DNA of 64,000 nt from Tetrahymena elliotti 4EA (Eukaryota; Ciliophora; Oligohymenophorea; Hymenostomatida; Tetrahymenidae), in assembly GCA_000231825.2 (NCBI GenBank), contig JH720301.1:796874-860873 (forward strand). The letters run 5' to 3'. Within the stretch, counting starts at the first letter, position 1; every line of letters starts with the position of its first letter. Both the position numbers and the translations under genes were made by a program. Shown here one piece after another: positions 11,679-25,245 of this stretch. The notes under the pieces were generated by a model. That model ran no database searches, was not told where the DNA came from, and saw only the letters and a program-made list of their open reading frames with translations.

Positions 11679-14600
11679 TCAATATTCTAAGATGGTTTTA
11701 AATAATTATATATTATCATTATTTTATATCTTTTTTATTTTATCAAATTTATAAAGTTGTTCTTTCCTTTATTACTCTTTTTATACTATTTATTTTTAAT
11801 CCTATGCTGGCTATTATCCTGTCTTTTAAGTTAAAGGCTTTTTCATTAGATCTACAGTGTAGCAAGAAGATTTTTATTAACTAGAACTTCCTCCTGAGTT
11901 CCTAGTAGTAACTGTACCTACCAAGTTTTCTTTTATACTTTTTTATCTTATTTCGTTTTAAATTAAAAGATTCATAAAGAGATCACTACTTTAATCTTTG
12001 AAACAGAGTAAGCAAAGAGGGATTTCAGTTAGTATAGACTTTTATTTTAATAACTCATTTTAAATTGATTATTTAGCTTGGAAATAGCAGGTATCATGAT
12101 AGTAATGATTGCATTTAAACAAAATTGTGTTTTAAAACTTTGGTTTTGAGGTTTCTTCTTTTGGTTTGGCTGCTTATTAACTTTACATAAAATCAGGAAG
12201 CATCCAGCCATTTATTGTTTAAGGAGAAGCTTTATTTTCAATTTATATGGATAAGAGAGGGTTTGTAATCCCTTAAAAGCAAATCTAGCAAACAGGATAA
12301 CCATTAAATCCTTTATTAAGCACTTTTTACAAAATAATAGTTTAATCATTGATAAATTCCTTAAGCAGCTCAGAAGTGTTGATATATGTTTACAAAGCAT
12401 ATTCTAAGTTTGATAAAATATTTGCAATAGTCTGAGAGAGTTTCTTTAGGTTTAAATGAAGATAATTATTTGAAAGTTAATCAATAAAGTAATCAAGATC
12501 AACATATTTAAGCATTTCAATAAATATTTATCCTATATAATTATAATAAAAATCTTCTGTCAAACTAGTTTTATGTTCTTTTTGAGAGAGTAATTCTATA
12601 AACAAATCCAATAAGCTTTAAATTAATCTAATACACTCTTCTAAGCCATTCATAGGCATATTTATTTTGCATAGATTAAATAGTTTTTGAATTTCAATAT
12701 TCATCTTATCTATTTAAGGTTTTAAAGGAGTTATTTCTTCATAATTTGATTTATTTTTCTCTTCCTCATCTAAATTTTCATACATTTTTATTATTTCTTC
12801 ATAAATGTTTTTTAAATATTCAATATGGATTCTAAAGCTACTTTAGATATCACCTTATTTTTCATAAAGATAAGCACAAGCATCATTTATTCCATTAGTC
12901 TTGCAAAGATTTAAGCATGCATCTAAATCATAGTCATACTTCTCTAACTCTTGTAATATAATTGAAGGATTTAATGAACATAGTAATTCTATATAAAGAG
13001 TGAGTAGATCTTTAGGTATACTTTCTTCATCTCTCTCTTCCAATACCTTTTAGATGTATTCGAGCTATTTTTCAGGGAAATCTTTCATTTTTCTAATCAT
13101 TCTTGTTTCGATTTCAGAAAGATGCTTTTTGATTAGTTCTCTAGTTCTTTCAGGGTTAATTTTTATAATTTCAATTAGCCTTTCTTCAATTATTAAAAGC
13201 AAATTGTTGTAATGCTCATTTTAATAATGATGACCAGATAACTATTAGTTTAACCAGTTAAATAATCTATTTTAAATTAACTGATTCTTGCATGTAATAA
13301 ATAAATCAAAAGCCTTTTTGTATTCCTTCATTTCTTTATATATGTTTGCCTGTAAAATTAAACAAAATTTCATGAATAAATATTATAAAAATCTAAAAAA
13401 ATTACCTTTAATTCATTAAAACCAAAAGAATTCAGTATAAGGTTGTTCAAAGTCTACATTTAATATTTATCAAAGTCAACTCTCGATAAAACAAATTGAA
13501 TAAATTATCCTTAGTATATTTCAGTAACCTCTGTCTAGTTATCCCACTCTATCAAAGTTATATGAGGAGTAGGATGGTCTTTGTTATTACTTAGTACATT
13601 AATTATCTATGGATTTTAGATGAGATATATAATAGCATCAAAAATTTGACCTTTCTTTATGTGGAATCTCTAATGCTAACTATTATTTAATGAGCCTTTT
13701 TCTTTTTTCTAGATATTATCTAAACTATCATTTAAATTAAGAATGTGATCCGATTTTAAAAGATTGTCATTATTTTCTGAATTTTACTCTAAGAATAATT
13801 TACAGATGAAAAGAAAATACTCCTACTTGATTTAACCAATAATATTTCCATTTACTGAATCATTACTATAAGACTTTCCTTTCATATCAAAGATATTTTC
13901 TTTCAAAGAACTTCTATTATTCTAGAAATTTAATTAATGGAGAGGATCTTCATTTTCAAGAATTTGTTCAAAACAAACTTAAACAGTTTCAAGAATTTCA
14001 TCTAAGACAGTAGTATTTTCTACAAAATTGTTCATGAAATTTGAATTCAAGCTATTGCTGTGAGATATTTCTTTAGAAGAAGAATAATATCCATTTTTTA
14101 TAGTTTATCCATTAGAGTAATCTGACATATTTGCACTTTATCTTTATTCATTCTAAGTATTAGGGGTAGTTCTTTAAAGGCTGATGCTGAGACGAGAATT
14201 TCTGTTTGTCTTCTCGTTCTTATTTACCTAAGAGAATTATTTTTTATTAATAATTTCTGCTACTGTACTGGTGAAGAATAAATGAATAATTTCAAATCCT
14301 TAAACAGGTGAAAATAATAAAATTTCATTCAAGTTATTAATATTAAAGACCCATTAAGCAAGGTTATAAACTAAACTTTCATATTTCTTATCTTCAATAA
14401 TTTCACCCATAATAGTATGTTTCTTCAAGCATATTCTAGCATACCAAAGACTTCTTTCACCAAATATTCTTTCATCATCACTATTTTCAGACTATATAGC
14501 TTTATTTTAATTGGGGTCAATAGCTAATTATTATAGTTAATATTTTTGGAAGAGATGATGTCCCCACATTTTTGATAAAGGAGTCATGTAAATATCTTCT

Positions 14601-17111
14601 CCCTCTTCACCTTTTGTACATATATATATTAAAGCTTTTGTAAGTCTCTTTTTAAGACATATTTCCATTAAAGAATGAGTATTCATTAAAGTAGTATCAA
14701 GTTAAAGAATCATTTTTTCTATCAAGCTTATTTAATTTCTCTGTTCAAAGTAATCAATCAAAAAATTTAAATAAGGAATGGGAATGTATTTTATCTTATA
14801 CTTTCTTAAGAAGGGAATTAGGCATTCAATAAATAAATTCTAGCATTTAAAATGCTCCTCAGTTATAAGCTTCAGTTCATTAAATAAAAACTCATAATTC
14901 TCAGTTAATACTAAGAATTCAACAATTAAGCCTATCATATCTCTCTTAGTAACCTATTAATAAATTAAAAAAAAACTCAGTTATCAAAATTGAGTAAATA
15001 AATAAATTACTTCATCTTTGTTTAGATTGAATACTTAAAAACACATTTATAAATATTTATTTGATACTATTTTTACACTTTCTTCAAGCAATATTTTTCT
15101 CTCTGACTGATTAGAAGATAAGTTAGTAACAAACTTGTCTCTATTATAGTAGATATTTGTCAAGTAATGCATAGCCTATCTCCATTCTCCGTTTTCTATT
15201 AAATTGTTGTAAACAGATTACCATTTAGCTAAAGCACACACTCCCATTTTTCCATCTACAATAAACAATAATTCCTGATCATACTTGCTCTAATTAAAAA
15301 CATTACTTTTTATATGTAAAAAAATATTTATTTATCTTCAATTTTTTCTGGAATTATTTAATACATATTTATTGAAAAAAATTAAAAAAATATTTTACTT
15401 ATAAGTTTAAACTGCACTATTTCCACTCATTTTATTTAACTAAAAAAAGAATTTTTCCTTTACTGGTAAAGGGAAGGGTAGAATACCATTTTCTTTACAT
15501 ACATCTAGAGCTTATAAGGAGTTATTAAATAATCTTTTTAAATCTGACATATTAAATAAATAGAGGTATTAATCAGAGTCAACAATTAAAATGATAGATT
15601 AAGCTAAGAAACAAGAATGAATAATATTTTTTTCAAAAACAAGAGGATTAGATTCCTCAAATATAAAAGGAATTTCAGAAGCAGAGCTATTTTTGTATTT
15701 CATATTTGGAAGGACTTTAAGGATATATAATTTATTTTTCCAACAGATAACTTTTATCATTGTTTTATATAGATATCCGGCTACTTCAAAAATAAATCCC
15801 TCTCCCCAACTCAAATTAACATAGCCAAGATCTTAGTAAGAAAATTATGTAGGAATAAAGTCCTTATTTTTAAATCTATTTAGTTTATATTATAAAAGAG
15901 TAGTTTAGTGAAATAATTTATTTTTATGGTAACTTTAAATTAATTTGGAAATAAATTTGGTTCAAATAAAATGCTTACTGGTAAATTAAGTTAAGATTCA
16001 TCAACTCTATGGAGTAGCTATAAATTTGTATTCCTAATACAGAAATAAAAGAAAGATATTTAATATCAGAATTTTAAGTTCTTTAGTATTTTGCTTTAAG
16101 GTCTTCAGAGAGAAGAGTAATCTATTAAATTGGAAAACTCATCTTCTCAATTAAGACTTTTTGGCTTACACTGTACTTAAACATTCCTTTAGTTAGATAG
16201 ACTACTTTAACCTATCCATTAATATCTGAAGTAATTACTTGCAGATTTTTTAATTTACTAGGCTTATTGTTTACTATTTTGATTGACATAATTGCTTGAT
16301 TACCATGGAGTCCCTCTAAGAATTTCACTACCTTTTTCTTTTTCATATCATAAATACCTAATGTACCTACACTATCTCCAATACATATAACTCTAAAATC
16401 TTCACTCATTTCTATGCAATTGATTTTTCTTAGAGACCCTTAAGTACTAAAAATTTCATACTCATAATTTAACTTTGAAAAGACTATAAAATTTCCACTA
16501 CCTCCTCCTACTACAAAGTAATTACTATTTATTTATAAGCAGTTAGGCCATGATAAAACAGATCTTTCCTTATTATATATAATGTGATTTAATTTGGATA
16601 TAAATTCAAAACGCAAGTATTCCTTTTTATATTCTGTTTTCATGTAAGTAAGTTAAAAATCGCATTATTTAAGCTCTTTTGTATAGACCTCATTTAATTC
16701 TTCTATATGGCATTTTTCTTAGTACTCACTTGAGTATCTAGATATTTGCTATTCTGTATTTGAAAACCTAAAATTAGAGCTATTTTAATCTTAATGTAAT
16801 TAATTAAATGACTTTTTGCTCTGAATAGATTGAGTGCTGTTGAAATTAAATTAATCTTTTTCATAATGGTCAAATTCATTAGAAAGTTCTCTCATCATAC
16901 AAGTGTTATCACATGTAACTTCTTCATCATCTATATTGTTTGCAGGATTGTTTTCAATCAAGTCTATACTTTCATAATTGCTAATTCTTTTTTCTAAAAA
17001 TGGTAGAGCTGATTAGATATTTGGATCATCTAATGAATGGCTAGAACCTTCTTAAATCACATCGTTTGGATTTGAAAGAAAACTGCCAACTTTACTGTTA
17101 TTTTATGACAT
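11679..17111 (-). CDS. VPS8: Vps8-type CORVET subunit with C-terminal RING-like domain
   Basis: Five exons: 17111-15979, 15875-15399, 15287-15011, 14953-13406, 13349-11679; phases close exactly, 1,701 aa. The first ~260 residues are Ser/Asn-rich. A beta-propeller follows (VVGGGSGNFIVFSKL, CIGDSVGTLGIYDMKKKK, VITSDINGQVKVVYL). The middle is helical and includes the clathrin-heavy-chain-repeat-like stretch LDACLNLCKTNGINDACAYL, typical of Vps8/Vps41-class proteins. At the C-terminus a RING-like set reads VCQIC ... FKCNHYYHDTC ... PLCLLC. Propeller, solenoid and RING in this order fit Vps8, which links CORVET to Rab5-type GTPases on early endosomes. Tetrahymena thermophila has several VPS8 paralogues, one needed for mucocyst formation; which one this is cannot be told here. 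A Ser/Asn-rich insert interrupts the solenoid (about residues 840-950). Confidence 0.82.
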
Positions 17112-17597
17112 ATTTTGATCGTCAATTAATTTAGAGGCTATAATGTTCAGATAATGACTTATTAAATAAATATATATATCCTATAGATTATTTTTAGTAT
17201 TTTTTAAGTTTAACAAAATTCAATAATTTTTAACTTAGCTATCAAAAATCAAAGATAATTATTTATCTAGAATTAATACAACATTCAAGTTTTAATGTGT
17301 TTTTTCTTTTATTATCAATAAAAAGCGGACATTAATTTTCGATCATTTGGTATTTTTCTTAGCATCATTTCTGACTTATTTAATTTGAAATAGAATAAAT
17401 CCTAATAATCATAAAAGATTTTGATTGATATTCATAGTATATTTACACTAGGGTTTTTACCAGTTAACTTTTTTTCATTTTTTATATTTTTACTCTTATA
17501 AATTATTTAGACTTTTCAGTTTAAAAATGCTTAATTAATTTTATTTATAAAAGAAATAATTTTTATTGTCATAATTTTAATATTTTCTTATATAAAT
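17112..17597. promoter_or_regulatory. Divergent intergenic region (Vps8-like / kinase)
   Basis: 486 A+T-rich bases between the starts of two large divergent genes. No TATA-like or other specific element could be singled out from the A+T background. Confidence 0.35.
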
Positions 17598-20500
17598 ATG
17601 TTCTAGATAAAGTATATTATGATTGCTAAAATTTTAGACTTTTATGAATTTAACGAATGTTGTGCATTTATTAAAAATAATAAATATGAAATTATTTTTG
17701 ATTCAAGAAATATCAGTGAAATTATAAGTTAAGCTTCCTTAACTCTGACTGAGCTATTGAAACATATTTTTGATTTGATACACTAATTCATTCATTAAAA
17801 TGGTAAAATAGAATTAATTTTTTATAATTATTATGTAATAATTTTGATAGATTTGTTTTGCTAATTTTAAAAAAGTTTAAAAAACAGAATTTTCAAGTCA
17901 TTTAAAGAAAACAGTGGATCAATTAGAAATAGAGTTTTTTTTCATCATCATTCAGTAATTAGTTATAAAGTTGTTGCGAAATTAAGTATTATTTATAGTA
18001 ATTAATTTTTTGTATATCATTCTTTAAAATAGCACAAATTTATATAACTATAAAATACTTAGACATATTGAGATTTACTTAGCAGCCTAGAATTACTGAT
18101 AAAATATTTAAAATAGCTACAAAAAACAGTAAATGGGATGCGGAATTTCAAGATTTTAGATTTAAGGAGATAAGCCAGTAAGATAAAATAATAAGTAACA
18201 TAAAGATTATATTTAATAAGGCCAACATTCATAATTGGTATTAAAAATAGAACTCTCAAAAGATTTTATGAAACAAAAGAAATAGGCATACAAACATCTT
18301 CAAATAATTTATATGATAAATAAGATTATGAGAAACCTCCGACTCCTAAATAAGTTAGGACAGAGGGAATTAGCATCCATCCTATTAAGCAAATTAATAA
18401 CCCAGCGATTAGAAGAAATACAATGAGGAGTAATAAATTTAATTACAATTTAGATTAAGTAGCAAAATATAGTTTTATAGTTTTTTGAACTGTTAATGAT
18501 GATTTTAAATGAATAAAATAAATTTAAAAAAAGCTAAATCCTTTTTAATTTTGCAAAAAAAAGATGAGTCTTCTAGAGTTTTGAAGAAAAAGAGCAGCTT
18601 TTTCCATTAAAAAGATGTAAAATATTATATAAATAAGATTTATCTTAGGGAATAAATACATGAACACTTTATTTTGCCAAAGAGATATTTTCTATTTTGA
18701 TATTTTTTATAATAGAATGATTAGAATAGATCAAATGATTCAGATATATTCAGCTTTGATAACAATAATGGAGGAAAACCTGGATAGCTTGAAAAGGTAA
18801 ATCTATAATATAAGAATTTTTTTAATGAAATTCAATCTTTAAAATAGAAAAACAAATATTTTGTTTGTTGAGTTTGAAACCAATTTGTCTACAAAATATT
18901 TGGCTGACAAAGAAATCTATTTTAAATTTATTTTTTATGAATTTAATTTTTTATTCAGTCAGATTAGTTATAAGCAAAACAACAGAATAGCAATAATTCA
19001 TAAGATTTTGACTCACCATTTGGATAGTAAAGAAATAATGATAGCGAAAACAAAATTGATATATAGAATTTAAATAGTAATAATAATAGCATATAAAATA
19101 GTGTTGGGAAAGATCATTTAAACTCTCCTTCCTTAGCAAACTAGACAGCAAACTTCTTTAAAAATGGAGAAAATGATAACTACAGTAGTAGAGATTACAA
19201 TCACTCTTCACCTTAAATATTTTCAAATAATATAATACCTGAGACTGCAAATAAGAATATTATTGAAAGACAGAATAATCGTACACCTACTCTAACTAAA
19301 CCAAGTTCACAAATAAATCCTACTTTTAGTAATGACTATATTTTGGTTGGAGGGATAAATACTGAGCAGAGCATAAATGGTTTAGGGGGAAATGGAATGA
19401 ATCAAAACAATTAGTATGGGAGGCAATTAAGTTAAATCAGTGAGGAAAAAGAAATGAGTTTACTAACTAATCATTTAAGGAGAACTACTTAAAAAAAAAG
19501 TTCTATTAAAGTTGATAATGATTCAAATAGTAGTTAAACTGATAATAATGTTGTTTTAGGTAATACAACTACTAGAGGTTCTGCTAATGTTACTAATGCA
19601 GATTAAACAAGCCCTTAACATTTTCAAGGTCTAAATGGAACAATTATAACAGCTCTTGCCAACTATAATAACAATAATGCTTTTAACAGCTAAGTATAAA
19701 AAGAAACAGTTCCAAGTGGTAATCCTAATAGCCTGGTAAACTCTAATAAAACAACAAATACTAATGAACAATAAAATGCAATTATTTTGAATGAAAACTT
19801 TTCCAATTAAAATTCTTCCTCAAATAATCAAAAAATTAATAATTTTAATAAAGAAGAATAGGATTAAAATGAAGAAAAAGTAAAATAACCTTCATCTTAA
19901 GAATTTACAACATCACAGCAAAAATCAAATGGGTCATTTCGTATTAAAAAAGCACTGAATTAAAAAAGTGTTTCTGTGCACATTAGTCCAAACGAAATAA
20001 TTGATAAAACCTATTAAAAGTAAAGTAGTTTACATAAAAAGGAAATTGTACTTATGAGTAGCTAAAGATAAGTCAATTTAAATCCATAAAGCCAAGAATT
20101 TGCACTAAGCGAATAAAAAGGCAATCTTTTAAAATAATCTAGAGAAGAACACTAAAATATGATCATAGGTAATGTGACATCTCCAAAAAAATAAAGTACA
20201 ATGAATTTTGTGTAGAATGTGGCCAACAAAGGTAGTATAAATTTAATAGATTTTGTTAAAAGTCAACAATTTTCTTAAAAAGAAGCTTTCAAAAATAACT
20301 AGCAAAGTATATATAACCACTTTAGGCAATAGAAGTAACTATCTAAATATGATTAAGATAAATTAAGCAACATAAATTTGTAAGATGATCCATCAAACCT
20401 ACTACCACTTGGCTTAAAATCAATAAGAAAATTATCTAGGATAAATCCAAGAATTAGTTAGAATCATAATAAATTTGTCTCTCCTAAAACTAATCTTATA

Positions 20501-23500
20501 GAGTTTGTTCAGTAGATGCAATATAAAAGCCAGAGAAATAGTGCTAATACTACTTAAAGCCCTTTCTAATTTTAGTTTTAACCATAAATTTATGACCAAA
20601 ACTAAGAAATAGATGGTCTATCTCCAATAAGCTCAAATTAAAATCCAAACTTTAGATGTGAATACGAATATGATGTAGAAGATGAAGAAGTAGCTAGATA
20701 AATGGAAAACGAAAAATCTCACAATAATATAGCTAGCATGACTAATTTCTAAAACTTAAATAACTCAAGCAGTAAATTAATTTTATGAAATCATTTATTC
20801 ACTCATTTGTTTTTTTATTTATTTTTTATAGGCTATGAAGAGTAAAGAGGTAATTACTCTCCATACTCAAAAGAACAATCTTAATCTGTTTTTCCATCAG
20901 TTATTAACGGCTCAGAAATTTGTGATAACTCTAGAATTGATTTTGAAAGATATGAGATAGTTATTGAAGATGCCTAGTATAGAGGCTAGAATAATTTAAT
21001 CTCTTCTAAATAACAGCATTCATAAATTCTTAACAGTCAGTTGTTCTCATAATAGAATGTTATTCTACCAAGCAGTATTATGAATAGTTAATCTGTTTAT
21101 TAAAATTCTAAAACCTAACCAAGTAATAAGCAGTTACCTTCCTAATCAGGAATTCATAGCTAAGTTATTGGTTCTATGAACTCACTTAAAGTTAACTCTC
21201 CTTAATTAACTGGGCTTATATATCAAAATATTCCAAGTTTATAAAAAAGATCTATAAGTGCTGCCCCAAGTTAATCTCATATCTAATTACCTAATCAACA
21301 ATAAATGTAAAATAACAATAATAATAACCCTTAATTCAAAAAAGTGCTTAGTGAATTTGACTCTTCACCTATAACTTAAAATGGATCCAGTAATAAATAT
21401 CCTCAAAAAAGAATATCTTAAAAAGATTCAATCAGTCCTAAAACAGATGGTAAATAAATGTTAAACTTTACTTAATCAGCATATACTCAAAATCAACCTC
21501 AGACTTCCATTAAAGGTTAGAATTTAGGAAGATCTTAAAATTAAAATTAAGAAGAAGCTTCTTCTTAACATTTAACCAAGAGCTAAAACGAAAAACAAAG
21601 CAATTAATACATAAATTAAGGTTAGATACAGTCTTCATAAAATTCAGTATAATCAAATTTGTAGATGTAATAAATACAATAATAGTAACAGTATTTTCAA
21701 TATCAGTAACAATATGATAATCATTAAAAACTATAAAGTTAAAACTCTAATATGGTGATGTAGTAGCCCTAAATGAATAATTAGACTCCAATTTAGTTAA
21801 GGAAATCAAGTTCTTCTTCTCGCCGTTCAAATAAAAGTCCACATTTAACAAATAAAGAAAGTGAAAATAAAAATAATTTGATAAGTAATACTAATGATAG
21901 CAAATCTAGTACTAATCAAAGTAGAGGTAATGGTAATTTCAATTCATCAGATAAAAATGGAGTTACTTTAATGAAGTCATAAGAAAATAGGAGATAAGGA
22001 AGCTTAAACAGTAGCAATCAAAGTAAAACTTCTTCTAATCATCTTTCACTTGATTATGCTATTGACAAAAAAATAATTAGAAATAGCAATAGAAAAACTA
22101 CAATGGAGATTAAAGAGTTTATTAGAAAACGCTCTGACTCAAGCCAAAGTTAAAAATCAAATGATTCTGTTTTAACTAATTAAGAGAATATTAAAGAAAA
22201 AACACCAATTACAGCTTCTTAATTTTCTAAACTTTACAAAGACAGTAATAAAAATATTGCAAAAGAAAAACCACAGAAAAGTTAGTCTGGTGAAAATCAA
22301 GAAAAAGATAAGAAAAATATTAAAAAACAATAAGAAAATATTGTTGAGAATTAAATTAATAAGAATAAGAGTGAATTTTCAAGTAATAATAAAGTCAGTA
22401 ATAATGAAGATTCTAATAAAAATAGTAATAAATCTGTTACTAACAGTAATGAAATTTAAAAATTACCAACATCAAAAAGTAATAGCATTTCCTCAACATA
22501 ATTCACACCATAAAACAATTCAATAAATCTACTTTAGCTTGCAAAGGAAAGTGCTTAAGCAAATTAGAGAGGTGAATAAATGGATAAGCAATTATCATCA
22601 GTAGAATAATAACAATAGTAATACTAACAATAAATGTAATAAAAAATATTAAATAATAAAAAAGTCAACTTATTAGCTTTATAGAATCCCAATCTACTAA
22701 ACTCTCTATAAAACATATCTGAGGAACCTAATGAACAGTATACTGATATGTAGAGCAAATCGAATTTTGATTTTCCTTCTTCTGTAAATGGTCGTTCGAT
22801 TCAACTTGACTAAGCTTATACCAACTCTAATTATAAACCAACTTAAAACTTACTTATTAGCAATTTCTCTGTTTAAACTTAAAAAGATTTAAATTAAAAA
22901 GCTAGCATAGAATAGTATCCACAGAATTAGAAATATTAAAACTCAATTACTTAGCCTTCAGTCAGTATATTAGTTGAAAATAATTCATCAAAAAATGTAT
23001 AAAGCTAAAACAATATAATTCCAAATTAAATTGTTAAAAATACTTCTAACTATGCTAAAGAACAATAAATATCAGCAACTGCAGTTCAATAAAAGGTAGT
23101 TTAAAACAGTCAATAAATAACAGATAAAAATGAATTCAAGAAAGGTTAGAAAAATTAAAATTTATTAAATTTCTTTCCTAATTCAAACACAGAGCAAAAA
23201 ATATTAAGTAATAATATAAATACAGATAAATAAAATAAAGAATAGTATGATAAAAGAAAAGAGTAAGTCACTGTTTCTCAATCTAATAATAACATAGAAA
23301 AAACACCTTAATCCAATAATTCCAATAAAATTAATATTATTTAAGAACCTCTTAAAGTAAATCAGGCTTCTAATACACCAAAATAAGCCTAAAAAGAAAA
23401 AGAAGAAAATTAATCTAATCTAATCTCAAATATACTTAAAAGTGTTGAAAATACTTCAAAAGAAGCATCAACAACGAATACAAGTGGTACAAATCAAGGA

Positions 23501-25245
23501 AAATAATAAAAAGAAGAGTAAACTTCTTCCAATAATAGAATTTCACAAATTATTCAAAGAGAATAAAAAAGAGAAAATTCATAAAAGAAAATATAAGAAA
23601 TAACATAATAACCCACAATTTAAAAATCAAGAATGAATTACTCTTAAACTCCTTCAAATATATCCTAGATGGCTCTAAGATTAAGCACTAATAATTTATC
23701 TGTCAATTCTACAGTTCTTGGTTCTTCTTAGCATCAAGCGCCCAGTTAATAGCTGAATTAAAGTAAAAGAGATAAGTATCAAAAACTTTCTAAAGCTAAT
23801 ACAACAAATATCTCAAAAAATTTAAGCTACAGTATGCTTTAAGAATAGCACAGTGTTTTAGAGACAAGTAAGTTGGATAAATCTGTAAATGCAGATGGAT
23901 AAAAATAAATAAACAACTACATCATTCTTAAAAATATAGGACAGTAAAATATTCAAAATTAAATTATCTTTTTTTAATTGTTATTTTTTTAAATCAAGTG
24001 GAGCTTTTGGAAAGGTTAAATAAGTATTTGATGCTCATAATAAAAAGCACTATGCAGTAAAAATTATCAATAGAGACAAGCTGAAAAAGAAAAAGCTAGA
24101 TAGAAATAAAAGTGCTTTTAGTTTGATTGAAAAAGAAATTGCTATTTGTAAAAAAATGGTAAAGATTTTAAATCAATTTTAAGATATAAAAAATTTTTGT
24201 TATTTTAGGCCCATCCAAATATTGTTAAACTATATGAATACATTGATGACCAAGATGAAGCTAAGATATATATGATTATGGATTTGCTCAAAAAAGGAAG
24301 CATAAATTCCAAATCATATTGGAAAATAGAAAAAGGAAAAGAGTATAAAGAGACTGAATAATATAAAATGACTGAGTAAAAACTTAAAAAATATTTCAGA
24401 GATTTTCTTCTTGGGCTTGATTATCGTAATTTTTGTTTTTTACTAGCTCTAAATTTAATTCATTTTAAATAAATATAGTCCACACTTTTGTAAATGTTGT
24501 TCATAGAGATATTAAGCCAGATAATTTGTTAATTGGAGATGAAGATTAGTTAAAAATAGCAGATTTTGGAGTTTCATAAATGTTTGAAGGAGAAAAAGAT
24601 GAATAAAATAATGATAATGGTACAAAATGCTATTTAGCTCCAGAAGCATTTATATCAAATGAATTCAGTGGAAGACCGTTGGATATATGGGCTGCAGGTG
24701 TATCCTTCTATGAAATTTTTACTGGTAACAGACCATTCAATGGAAAAACTCTAGAAGTACTTAAAAAAAGTATTTTAGAAACAGAGTAAATTTTTTGAAA
24801 TAAATTTCTCAATTTAATATAAATTTTATTAATACTGATAATTAGACCTAATTATCCAAATGATATGTCACCAGAGTTTGTAAATATGCTTAAAAAGTGT
24901 CTAAATAAAGATCCAAAGAAGAGGGCAAATGTTTAAGACCTCATTGTAAGATTAATTTTCTATTAAAACTGAATAAAGAAGATGTATTTAAAATAGGTAG
25001 ATGATTGGGTTACTGATAAAGGTTAAAATCCTTTAGAATTCCCTAAATACGAAGGAAATTTCCACGATATAAAGGATGAAGATATAAAAAATGCAATAAC
25101 AAAATCTTTCTTAAACTAGAGAGTAAATATTCAAGCTAAATTAAAAGAGAAGGTAAATATAACCAGGTCTAATATTCAAAAGAAGAAGAGCTTTTAAGTA
25201 GACGAAGATGCTAATAATAACACTTTGCATGTTAATAAGCTTTGA
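17598..25245 (+). CDS. Very large CaMKK-like Ser/Thr protein kinase
   Basis: Thirteen exons: 17598-17802, 17851-17997, 18033-18177, 18251-18429, 18534-18616, 18716-18796, 18959-20771, 20832-23943, 23999-24158, 24209-24425, 24479-24785, 24846-24945, 24997-25245; phases close, 2,265 aa. The kinase domain is C-terminal: IGHGAFGKV glycine loop, YAVKII lysine, VVHRDIKPDNLL, IADFGVS, GTKCYLAPEAF activation segment, then DIWAAGVSFYEIF. The end (DDWVTDKGQNPLEFP) mirrors the HPWVTRHGAEPLP block of Ca2+/calmodulin-dependent kinase kinases, and FGVSQMF also fits that group. All catalytic residues are present. The ~1,900-residue N-terminal region is Ser/Asn/Gln-rich with a polyglutamine-like run near 21660-21720. 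The first five exons are less certain: a separate small gene (17598-18488) with the kinase starting at ATG 18509 is the alternative. Confidence 0.85.

Noticed and set aside
17998..18488. A frameshift near 18250 in the kinase 5' region
   Set aside because: A GTAAGA...AATAG intron (18178-18250, phase 2) joins the two open frames without any base error.
18861..19073. 70-codon plus-strand frame inside the kinase gene
   Set aside because: It spans the end of an intron and the start of an exon in a different frame from the Gln-rich coding frame.
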